Assembly: GCA_963989385.1 (NCBI GenBank)
Contig: OZ022508.1
Span: 52,987,087-53,051,086, forward strand
DNA: 64,000 nt
Direction of reading: 5' to 3'
From: Ctena decussata
Taxonomy: Eukaryota; Mollusca; Bivalvia; Lucinida; Lucinidae
Of this stretch, positions 10,501-21,400 are shown one piece after another; positions within the stretch are counted from its first letter, which is position 1; every line of letters starts with the position of its first letter. The translations under genes were made by a program, and so were the position numbers. The notes under the pieces were generated by a model. That model did not search any database. It was given only the letters and a program-made list of their open reading frames with translations, and was not told the DNA's origin.

Positions 10501-11309
10501 CATACTTTACACAGGTCAGTGAGATCATTAAATACTCACCGCACTCGACCCAATCAGCGCACCATTCGCCTAACCTCTCAACGCGGCAGCAGAAACATCA
10601 AGCAAACTATCCTTCCAGCAAGCGCACATATCAAAGAATGACTAGATATAAAAACAAGCAGAACCCACTAGCAAAAACACCAGACACACTCACAGATGGA
10701 CGAAGACACTTTGCAAATAAAACTTATAAGATTACATAGCCCATCCAGCATTCGAAACAAGCAAACAAACCAATAAATCAGCATAAATGTGTAGGCTTGC
10801 AATCATCTCTTTCAGAAATGCCGCCAGTGTGCACTTAATAGGGCATGCGCGGTACTTAGGTCGAATACAGTAAGTAATTCAGTTCCCCGCTCTTGAGCTA
10901 GTCTACAATAAGCATTTTGACTTATCAAATTCCAAATAATCAGTCAAGTCTTGATCAATTCTACATTTTATTTCGGCTACTGAGTGTGGTCACATGGTAA
11001 TATTCTGCGCCTAAGTACTGCAAATCTGGAAACTGAAGGACAACCTCCATCAGAATCCACATCTTAACTCAAGCGCAGCCATCAAAAATAGGACACCACA
11101 ACTCATATCGGTAGATGGAATTACCCAAAATATCAAGACTTAACAGCATTTTCAGCTCTGTGGGTGCTAAATGCACCTTATCTGGCAAACAACAAGATTC
11201 TCTGGCTTCTTATGCCCAGACCCCCAGTTCTCAGCACTTTCAGTTTACTCTCTTCCCTATTCATCACATGACACTGTCGCCTGAGTTTCATTGTACTATG
11301 TACACGCCG

Positions 11310-12227
11310 TCACTTACTCATTGTCCCGACATCCCACTGAATGGTGCCTGGTTCCTGCAATGCAACCTGCCCACCAGTCCCCATGTCCGACAATCCAGAG
11401 TAGAAATGATCAGCCCCCTCCTCAAGCGATTCCCCAGGGTTCTGGGTTAGCTGCCAAAAACTCAACATTGAATGCCAATCAATTACCTGTACCATCTTAA
11501 GCAGGTTTTGAGGAGATATTACCTGTCTTGTTCTTGACCTCTTTAGGGGTGATGTCTTTTCAGACTCCTTTTCTGAAATGCCTGGCGTCGGGTTCGACTG
11601 AGTTCGGCAGGGGAGGTCCCCTAAGAATCACTTGTCTCTGTTTCCGAATTGCCAAAGTTAAACACCAATTTTTGTTTCAGTTTGCATTTAAATACCACCG
11701 GTGTAGTATCATTTTTCTGAACTGGTGATGCCTGCACAGGAGTCTGCAGGAGACTGTAAATTCACTGACCTCTTCCCTGCTGTCTTTGAAGAGGAAAGAA
11801 TCCCGGTGCCTTTTTGCCTCCTCATGCTTTTCCCCTTCCTTGATGTAGCACGACTCCCCATGCCGTACAAAATAACTTTGGCAATTTCAGCCCAGTCCAC
11901 ACCGGATGGCGTAGACTGGGGCTCGCCATGACTGTGTCAGAGACGGATGCCTCTGAATCCTCAGCCGGTGGGTGTTTGTGTTTTGTAAATTATGGACAGT
12001 CGATGCAAAGTTGATGGTGACTATACCGGTTGGCTCAGTCCTCACCAACTCCCCACCGACAAGTGCCTTGACATGGACGGGTGTCTCTTTCATTTCAGAC
12101 ATGTTTACAAAAAAGTATGCTCTCTTGCCCGAGTTCAAAAGTTTGAGCGAAACCGGTTGGCTTTGCTCTAAGAATTGGGTAGCGATTTTGAAAACGATGC
12201 GGTACGAAAAAAGACCGCTGCCACCAT
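11310..12227 (-). pseudogene. gag-like remnant of the gypsy element
   Basis: The region between the primer site and pol has minus-strand frames at 11887-12227, 11709-11900 and 11310-11495. The last contains LTQNPGESLEE and a glutamine/glycine-rich segment that resembles gag of gypsy elements. Identification rests mainly on position and is tentative. Confidence 0.45.
12215..12226 (-). other. Primer-binding site of the gypsy element
   Basis: TGGTGGCAGCGG on the minus strand begins one base inside the 5' LTR. It starts with the TGG required to pair with the CCA end of a tRNA. Confidence 0.7.
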
Positions 12228-12429
12228 TATTGAACCCTGTCACTTGGAAGACTAATAATGAATGAATAATTATTATCACTCACTTTTATGTAAAACCCAG
12301 CCCTGCACTGGACCCATGACAAACACCAACCGAGATGGCAGAGCTACCGGAAACAGATTGCTTGGGTCCCCCTAATCACCGAATCAAGCTTAACCCCAAA
12401 GCACCGAACATCATACAGCTTTCACTACA
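12228..12429 (-). repeat. 5' LTR of the gypsy element
   Basis: This is 202 bp and contains the same short open frame as the left LTR. That frame begins MAELPETDCLG on the plus strand, antisense to the element, and is not a gene. Confidence 0.85.
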
Positions 12430-12654
12430 CTGCAGTAATACCAAAAGGAATCTACAAATCTACAGCCCAGAAATTACTTGTGAAAACTATTTTCCCAGTT
12501 TTTTTTTTCTTTTTTCAAAAGCACATGTATCTTTGTGGATGCAGAGACTGATCTGAGTTTGTGGAATTTGTGTGTTGTTAAGGCACTGAATATGCCATAT
12601 GTATCTGTGGATGTGGAGACTGATCTGAGTTTGTCTGCTTCAGCACTATACCAG

Positions 12655-13265
12655 CATAAGCATCTGCACAGGATGTAGGAGTGATAATCACTACCTTAGC
12701 CTTTTGCATTGGCATGGTAGTGATACGAGCCTTTCTCTGCAATGTAACACTGAAAAGTGATTCACTTTTCACCAGTCTGCTATGAAAATACTGCATTACT
12801 CAACTTATTTTATAACTTGTTAAATAATATGAGTACAATTGTGGCAGTATCTTACCAATAACAATCTTAAATCACTGATTTAGAGATGGTAATGCATTTG
12901 TGTTGTGCAAATTCGTACTGTACATGTAAGCAAACAAAAATGGTTTCCAGGGCGGAGATGAACATGGCATTGTCAAATAATCAGTGATTTATGATTGTTA
13001 TGGCAAGATACAGCCTTAGTTGTACTCATATTATTTAACAAATTATTACATTGTGGGTAAAGTAAGTTGACTTAAGCAGTATTTTCATGGCAGAGTCAGG
13101 CAGACTGGTGAAAAGTGAATCACTTTTCAGTGTCACATTGCACAGATAGACTCGAATCAAGACCTTAATTACCTGCTGTGTAGAAATGATCATCACTACC
13201 TTAGCCTCCTTTGATATGCAAGATCAAAGGAGGCTAAGTAGTGATTATCATTTCTACACAGCATG
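12655..13265. mobile_element. Foldback element of about 610 bp with nested palindrome
   Basis: The left arm (about 12665-12881) and right arm (about 12978-13262) are reverse complements. Landmarks are GTGAATCACTTTTCA-like blocks at 12760 and 13120 and AATAATATGAGTACAA versus TTGTACTCATATTATT. The right arm ends in its own small palindrome (13181-13262) around a GATCAAAGGAGGCTAAG hairpin. It is non-coding. Confidence 0.75.
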
Positions 13266-14535
13266 CAGCGATCAGTTTGTAAATATGTGCAGGCTAGTCT
13301 GACATGTTATCAAAGTTTACCTATGCCATAAATCCCAGTATCTAGAGTCATAACGGTAGGTAAAAATCACTGAAATGTAGGCACATGACATTCATTCAGT
13401 ATCAGTCGTGCAAGCACATACAAACTTTCCCTATTACCCTTGGTAAATAGTCAATATGTCAGAAACCAACCAAACTAGGACGGTAACCAGTTGCCGATTA
13501 TGCGCAGTAAGCGATCTCGCCACGAGAGTTGCTAAGGAAGCGTATGTAGGTTACATTCGCCCAAAACGATTTCGGCCGAGAGTAATGACTTTAATGTCAA
13601 TCTCTGTGCAATTTGAGTGTTTGTTAATTGGCGTAGGATAACCAAACCCATTTCCTAGTCAGATATGACATTAATCCAGTTTCCCCTTTGTTACCATAGT
13701 TTAATGGGGTATGAACAACGAAAAAGTACAGCGAAATGACATATTATAAGCGTTATGCTTACTGTCAGATCTTTATTACTCCGCTTTGTTATTTATATGT
13801 TTGTTAAAGTTTTCCGTAAATCAAAGGATACAGCGATTTAAATGACAAAACCTGCCACCGTTAACTTGAATGTTATCAGCATGATCAACAAACCTTGAGA
13901 TGGTAAATCCATGATTGGATTTGACATCCAGACTTCGTCATATCGATAACTAGTGCCCTACGGGCATTTGTGCAATTGTCCTTTTATATAGATTCATGAG
14001 TATCAAAACTAGGACAGATAAAGCAGCTAAATACCATTTATTTATTTATGACATGATTTTCTCACGTCAGAATAAATAAGACAATTTAGATATCTGTTAT
14101 CACAAAGCTGACAGGTTGAAATTTAAACATCACAGTGAAAGCGCGTGGCAGCTTAGCCCCTGCTGTGACTTCAGAGCTAATGTTTACCTTTAAAACTAGT
14201 ATGTTTACCATAGCAACAATATATTTTTATATTGTATATTCATCGGAGAAATAGGGAAAAATATTTGTGAACCAGGGAAAATTCGGAAAAGTCTTATTTT
14301 TTCATTAAACCAAGTAGATGTTGTTTTGTGGATAACGAAGCAGACAGATATACAGTTGCATTTTAAGGTAAACGTTTACCGAAAATGTATCTTTTCTTTG
14401 TTTAAAATGTAATATATTATGTACGCGAAAGGTATTTGGCTAATGCGCACATGTAGATGATGTCTAAGATTTTTAGGATGCAATGCGCATACACTACCCG
14501 CAAAATGTCAAGGGAGGCAACACGAGCTGATTGCG
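13266..14535. other. Region upstream of the SR gene, no element recognised
   Basis: AT-rich sequence without recognisable exons or transposons. It must contain the promoter of the SR gene if the first exon lies near 14540. The 61-codon frame at 13456 shows no domain and no splice context. Confidence 0.35.
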
Positions 14536-14539
14536 CAAC

Positions 14540-14551
14540 AAAATGGCGGAT
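14540..14551 (+). promoter_or_regulatory. YY1-like site, possible start region of the SR gene
   Basis: AAAATGGCGGAT fits the known YY1 consensus AANATGGCG, which in animals often lies just downstream of transcription starts. It sits 600 bp before the coding exon, whose own upstream end is a good splice acceptor, so a non-coding first exon around 14540-14592 is plausible. The candidate donor GTGAGA at 14592 is weak at its last exon base. Confidence 0.35.
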
Positions 14552-14795
14552 CTAAATTACCCAAGGAAGTTTGTATGTGGCAAGGGTTGCTGTGAGAAAA
14601 GTTAGGAGAATTTAGTGTACACAAACAAATTCTTATCAAAAAGTCAGAAAAACGAAATAAGAATTACATGTAAATTGGATCACATCAAATCCATAAATGG
14701 TGACACTACACTGACCAATGAGTGTGAAAAGTCTGCTGTTTTCTCGCCAAATCGGCTAATTCATTCTTTTAGTATACATGATATAGAAAAAATGA

Positions 14796-15064
14796 TTTGA
14801 TTTGATTTGATGATTAACGTCCACGGTAAACAACTAAGGTCATGTCGGGACCGTCAGTTAACCTAACCACACTATTCCTGGGCAGGCTTAGACCTCCTAA
14901 GCGGTTAACCAGTACTAAGTGCACATACTTTCGCCAGTAACTGACAACTGCCCTTCTTGAATCAGCGGAAGGAGAAACGAAAGTATGTGGCCAGACCGGG
15001 ATTCGAACCCAGGACCTCTGACTTACGAGTCAGGCGCCCTACCGATTGCGCTACCCGGCCCGGC
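14796..15064 (-). mobile_element. tRNA-derived SINE with 12-bp target duplication
   Basis: This is a full-length copy on the minus strand. The tRNA-like head is at the high-coordinate end, and the (TCAAA)n/(ATCA)n tail is at 14796-14812. TAGAAAAAATGA occurs exactly at both borders (14784-14795 and 15065-15076), the mark of LINE-type retroposition. It lies in the presumed 5' UTR intron of the SR gene, antisense to it. Confidence 0.9.
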
Positions 15065-15164
15065 TAGAAAAAATGAGAACTGTAAGATGGCAAAGTGTAG
15101 TTATGATTTTTCTTCTTTCTTTTTTTAACCATTTTAATAGGTAGACAAACAAATATAAATTGCT

Positions 15165-15448
15165 ATGGGAAGATCAAGAACCAGATCTCGTTCTCGGTCA
15201 AGAAGTCGAGGTCGAAGATATCGCAGTCCTAGTGGCAGTGACAGGAGTCGTAGTGCTAGTCCTGACGGTTACAGAGTACATGTGGCAGACATAGGCTTGG
15301 ATCCATCCAAGAGAGAGATTGAAAAACACTTTGAGAGATATGGACCTCTGATTGAAGTCTGGGTGGCAAAGAACCCTCCTTGCTTTGCTTTTGTTGTATA
15401 CAAATATAAAGATGATGCAGATGCTGCCATTAGGGAAATGGATGGAAA
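15165..15448 (+). CDS. SR protein coding exon 1 (N-terminal RS segment and most of RRM)
   Basis: The exon probably begins at 15141 after a long pyrimidine tract ending in TTTTAATAG, giving 24 nt of 5' UTR. It encodes residues 1-94 and ends GATGGAAA before donor GTAAGC. RNP1 has Cys at the place where SRSF3/7 have Gly (NPPGFAFV). Confidence 0.9.
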
Positions 15449-18400
15449 GTAAGCACATGTGTATGGTAATGAATAATGACAATAAATATGGGATAAATGT
15501 GACAGCAAACAGTGTTGACTCGGATCTGGGCCCAGTTGTTCAAAGCATTGTTAGCCTAACAAGCTCGTTAAGAGGTCAGTTAAGTGTTTAAAACCAATTT
15601 CACATATGTTTTGTTGAAAAAATGTGAGAAGCTTTTGCATTTGCAAAAGCTTCTCACATGCTTTCAACAAAAAATATTGGCATATTTGAGATATTAATGT
15701 TCGAAATTTTAACATAATGTTAACTAACAATGTCGTTTGTTTTGAACAACTTGGCCCAGAATGCTGGGGAAGAGTGACAACATGTCCTAACACTGTTTGC
15801 CTTTCCCAGCTCTGTAGCAGCTGATTTAGTGTTTTTGATGACATTTTGGGGTAATGCTTTAGTTGAAGGTCGTATTTCCAAAATTCTTGTTCATTTCAGA
15901 CTGAGTTTACATATGCTGATAGAAATTAGTTGACATCTTATGCTGCTGCTGTCTCCTTCTCACTTAAATCAAGGTCACAGAGATAAATTTATATAACATT
16001 AGTGTTTAAAGTTTTGTTATATTTTTATTCTTCTGCAAATCTAGTGTAGTTTTAGCTTAGTGGAATTTGTTTGGTCATGTGACTAGGTTTACTTCAGGGT
16101 TTTCATAAATGCTAAAACTATGTATTAACAAGGCAATTTGAGAGCTGTTAAAACCTGCTTTGCAACTTTAATACACTCGTTTCTGGGCCACTTCCTCCAT
16201 GCATAGCTGATCCATAAATAGCTCATATATTGCTTGGCATTAGAAGGCAGATATTATAAAAAAAAAGGTTCACTCACACATTGAAGGTCTAACGGTGGCA
16301 TAATATATTGCCATAGTTTTTGGCAACTTTTCGCAGATTTTAATGGATATTTCTTGACCTTATACAATAATATCAGTCAGACATTTTTCAGTGCAAAATG
16401 TTTGCCAGGAATCTTGGAAAATGTTGAAAACCTCAGGCTTCACCTTCGGTTTTCATCTTCTCTCTCGGGTCCCTGAGCTAGCAAACATTAATGCATGAAA
16501 AACCATGTTTGATCCGTATATTCTTTGGGTAGAGTAGTCTATCTTTGTTTTATCAGAGTTTTATCAAATGGAAGAATAAGATGTTCTTTTGCTCGCCCAC
16601 GGACAAAAAATCGTAGGAGGAAAGGCTTTGATCCCAATCTCAGATGCTACCAGTGTGGTGAAAGAGGACACTTCTCAAGAGACTGTGACGAAATTTGGCG
16701 ACAAAGGCAAAGAAATAGAGAGAGAAGTTACAGGTAATTTACAGTGATAGATTATTTCAACCAACATAAACACTTATAAGAAGCCTATTCTTGCATTGAT
16801 TCTTAAAATATTGAGCAAGGTGTAGGTGTTATTACATAATCTGGCATTTAGAGCAGGTTTAGCTGGTGGGACCTGTTTGCTTCCCTATTCATTCATACTG
16901 AACTATTTAAAACTGGGTAAAAATATGGCTCCCTTATATAATTACCTACCCTACATGCTAGAATAATAACCAGAAAAGATACTGAAGCAGTGTTCAGATG
17001 AGAAGTTGTTTCAGTTATGGAAACCCAAGAAGTTGTTTCTCTGTAGAAATCCATTTGACACTTATGATGTTGCCTATTTGCCACATTTACCAGAAATGTT
17101 TGGACTGTCAAAGTAATTTGGATTAAACTTTCTGTCGTAAACAACATAAATAAGTTTTGAACAAGGGGCCCAGATGTTTTGTAAAACTGGTGGCTTATAA
17201 AAGTTATAGCTGATTGGCACACTTTGATCTGTTTTTTAGGGGCAGTCTGATAGGTGTCTCAGTCTACACCCATTGCATTAGGCTTTGCTGACCAGATATT
17301 TCTTTAAAATACAATAAAACAATATACTTCAGTCAATTAATTGTAGAACTTTTTTATTGTTTTTAAATTTGTTCTAAATGTATACTAATCTGTCACATGA
17401 TAAAGAACTGCTGCACTGCACAGTAAAGAGTTTGGAGTAGACTGTCAGATTATTGTAGCTTAAGGATGATTTAGTACACATTTTATTATATCCGCAACGT
17501 CAACGAAGTTGAGGGAGCATGTTTCTTTGAACTTGTCCATCTGTCTATAAGTTACTTTTTGGCAGCACAAATGCGGTAATATGCTAGGATCTGGAAAAAT
17601 CTATATGTGGAAAATACATGACAGATAAGATGACCCATAGTTTGTTTTTTTCGCCAGTCTTGTAGTTGAGGAGTAAGGGTCATATCTTTGACTTCAATTG
17701 TCATCTGATCTCAAAATTTGCTTTTGAGAAAAGTGAATTAGTGTATCTTATAATAACTCTGTTCCCAGGCCTGCATAACTTCCTTTCAATGCATTCATAC
17801 TTGAGATGGATGTGTGGGGGGGGGGTCTGGTGGTGCGATGGTGCTGCGTGTAACTTCCAGTGCCAGGGCGTCCTACTGATTTGGATAATAGTAGGGCAAG
17901 GGCTTACTGTGCTTGCAGTAGGTGCGGATGCGGGATGTTTGGACATTTTTTGTCTCGTCTATTATTTTCTCTTCTTACTTTCTCTCTCTGGAAAACGGCC
18001 CGATAGAGACTGAAATACTGTCTGAAAGGGCCGTTAAGCCCAGAGCAATCAATCAATGAAAACTTCAGAAAAAATCAAAACTTGAGGTGGACTGCGAGAA
18101 TATGGGTCAGAAGGTACTTGTAAGTAGACAAAACTGTCAGACCTATGATATCAGAATCTTTGCTTATTAAATTTTAGACAACTTTTAAGACTTTGTTTTT
18201 CCACCAATTTACAGTGCCACATTTGTGAAAAGGTTTGTCAACTCATGTTAGCTTTTACTGTTCTAAATCTCTGACTTGTCCACTTCTGTGAATATAAACA
18301 TAACTTGTTGTTTGTGTTTCTTCTGTTGTGACCTGTCCAACCTCTCTCTGTTTTATATGTTTGTCTTATATATGTAGATATAACTGTAATGTTTACTTGA

Positions 18401-21400
18401 AGTTCAGGACAAACAAAAAAATACAAGAATGTAAATATTTCTCTATCTTCTTAAGGTAAATAGAAACATGTTCATGTTTTGGCATGTTTTCAAAGGGAGA
18501 CAACTTTTGTGATGTCCTGTTTGCTTCCCTGGGCATTGAACTCATTCAAAATGGGGTCTACTCTGTAAAGAATTCTCTGTTAGAGGAGCAAATTCTCTCC
18601 TTTAAGAGTTGACCCCTTTTAAGAGGTAAATAGCAAAAATGAAGATGGCAGAGTTGTTTCCCCTGAAAGTATATCCACGCATCTGGAAAAATCAGTTTTT
18701 GCTCCGAATAAAGCAGTTGGGCACATAAACCAGGTGCCTGTTTCATTAAACAGCTTTAACCTAGAATTTTTGTATTAAAGTTCAATACAGTCTGTATGTT
18801 TTGTGCGGAAATCACCTTCGGGCTCTACTGCAGATAAAGGGAACTTAAAATTCGTCATGGTGATGGTTACTAGGTCATACTCCAGAGAAGTTAGTAGTAG
18901 TGTAGTTATCATGTAGGTTCAGAGTTAGAAATAAGGTTTACTGTACTTGGTTGAACACTGTTATGAGAGGGCGCTTTGTCACCAATATTGTCAAGGAGTA
19001 AATTATATGACATTTTAAATTAACTCAGTTGTCAGAAGTTTTAACGCAGAACTTTATCAGAGTGATAACACAGAACTTTGTCAGAGTGGATCCCCAGTAG
19101 CTCAGTAGATTAAGCGCCAAGCAAGCCTATTGGGTTCGACTCTTGCTAGTGGTGGAAATCTTTCAAAATTAAAACAGGGTTCCTTTGCAAACAGCTTTCA
19201 TCATCACCCTTCCATTGCCTCGATATGACTGAAATACTGTTGAAAGAGCAGTAAAATCACTAGTCATCCATCATCATCAGAGGCTGCCAATTGATCATTA
19301 TGGATAAAACTTGTAGGGGGTTTGCTAGCATAAGGTGGATAATCATGTCTTGTTTAACACAAATGTCAGAGGGGTCTTTGCTCATAGGAGTTCACAAGCT
19401 TTCACACTAATCACAGAACATATTGCAGGAAGTGCCAAGTGAATATTGATCACTAATTTTACAAGGTTATTTTAGGGTCATCACACTTTCAATGACTAGC
19501 ATATATGTGATATAAATAATTGGCTAACATTGTTGCATGACAGGTGAAGGGTCAAGTTAAAACAAAATCTTTTCATCAACTTGATTTGAGCCGCGACTCG
19601 AGAAAACCAACAATGTGGTTGTGCGCCCAGCGTAGACTCAGATCAGCCTAGGCATCCGCCCAGTCTGATCAGACTCTTCGCTAAGCGCTTAAAGGATAGC
19701 TAAGGGTCTAAGCTACCTCCATGCATACAGCGAAGACTCTGATCAGACTGGGCAGATGCCCAGGCTGATCTGAGTCTGCGCTGGGCGCACAGCCACATGG
19801 TTGGTTTTGTCGTGTCGCGGCTCATTTGTCACTCTCATTGAAAGCAGATGCCATTCTTGGTGAAAAGAAGCAAATGAAAAAAAATATGTCTGCAAAATTC
19901 CAAAAAAAAAAAAGTTTCCTTCAAGCTATATCATATTTAAAACTCAAAGACTGGAGGGCAAATATTGTAGATCCAGATGAGGTAGCTCATTAGGAGCTGC
20001 CTTATCTGGATTCATGCTGTTTGCAAATCCAGCCTTTTTGCATTTTTGGTGCTTTAAGTGATAATCAATGGCCTTACTAAATTCTGCACAAGTCTCTGCC
20101 AGCTTAGTATTTGGAACAGTCTGGTTGTCCTGGTAGGGTATGTTTGCTGAGAGACAGTGTAGACCCTGATTAGACTGCTTTTTAGCCTGGTCTGTTTTTC
20201 AGTCCTGGATATATATTAATAGGGTAATGATTAAATCTGAGTTCGGAGATTTGAAAAAAAATAAAAACCATTCATTATTCATACCAAAATATATCATTAC
20301 TTAATTAAGCCTATTAGGTATTTAAACAGATGTGTAAATTCAACCGGTACAAGCTTCATTAACAGAAGTAGCTATGGGCTACAATGTAGCTAATTGATGT
20401 ATAGTGTGCCTTTATGAAAACACAAAGCAGAGCTCCAGATAAGGAAGGGTATTGTGGATAATTCAAAGATAATTTTTCTTATTTCTCAACGAAAACATAT
20501 GTTGTGGCCCCTCATTAGAACCGTCTCGATGAGACGGTTCTAATGGTGGGTCACAAAATATGTTTTTGTGGAGAAATATGGATAATTATCCCAAAATTAT
20601 CTCTGTTACCCCTTCTTATCTGGAGGGCTGACAAAGGAAGGACTATTGTAGTCACCCTGGCATCGAAGTCCACATCTGGGTTGGCTTTGATCTTTGGGTG
20701 TTTTTGTAAAAGTTTTTCGGCTTGGCTTATCTGCCTTATCTGGATTCATGCTGTTTGCAAATCCAGCCTTTTTGCATTTTTGGTGCTTTAAGTGATAATC
20801 AATGGCCTTACTAAATTCTGCACAAGTCTCTGCCAGCTTAGTATTTGGAACAGTCTGGTTGTCCTGGTAGGGTATGTTTGCTGAGAGACAGTGTAGACCC
20901 TGATTAGACTGCTTTTTAGCCTGGTCTGTTTTTCAGTCCTGGATATATATTAATAGGGTAATGATTAAATCTGAGTTCGGAGATTTGAAAAAAAATAAAA
21001 ACCATTCATTATTCATACCAAAATATATCATTACTTAATTAAGCCTATTAGGTATTTAAACAGATGTGTAAATTCAACCGGTACAAGCTTCATTAACAGA
21101 AGTAGCTATGGGCTACAATGTAGCTAATTGATGTATAGTGTGCCTTTATGAAAACACAAAGCAGAGCTCCAGATAAGGAAGGGTATTGTGGATAATTCAA
21201 AGATAATTTTTCTTATTTCTCAACGAAAACATATGTTGTGGCCCCTCATTAGAACCGTCTCGATGAGACGGTTCTAATGGTGGGTCACAAAATATGTTTT
21301 TGTGGAGAAATATGGATAATTATCCCAAAATTATCTCTGTTACCCCTTCTTATCTGGAGGGCTGACAAAGGAAGGACTATTGTAGTCACCCTGGCATCGA

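Larger units (their letters stand above)
8514..12429 (-). mobile_element. Deleted Ty3/gypsy LTR retrotransposon
   Basis: The 3.9-kb element is complete at its ends but internally reduced. LTRs of 223 bp (8514-8736) and 202 bp (12228-12429) lie in direct orientation. On the minus strand they start TGTAGTG and end GGTTCAATA. CTGC flanks both sides (8510-8513, 12430-12433) as a 4-bp target duplication. The primer site TGGTGGCAGCGG follows the 5' LTR, and a purine tract ATGGGGAGAAG precedes the 3' LTR. Inside are gag-like and pol-like fragments in gag-to-pol order. The reverse transcriptase is joined across a large deletion, so the copy cannot be autonomous. Similar LTRs suggest fairly recent movement. 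Confidence 0.85.

Noticed and set aside
10082..10739. Several plus-strand frames of 80-116 codons
   Set aside because: They are antisense shadows of the gypsy pol remnants on the minus strand.
13456..13641. 61-codon open frame upstream of the SR gene
   Set aside because: No domain, no splice context, and the length is within chance expectation.
14545..14605. Short frame starting at ATGGCGGATC as a possible alternative SR protein start
   Set aside because: It runs into a stop after about 20 codons and does not join the coding exon in frame. It is better read as a YY1-like site or 5' UTR.
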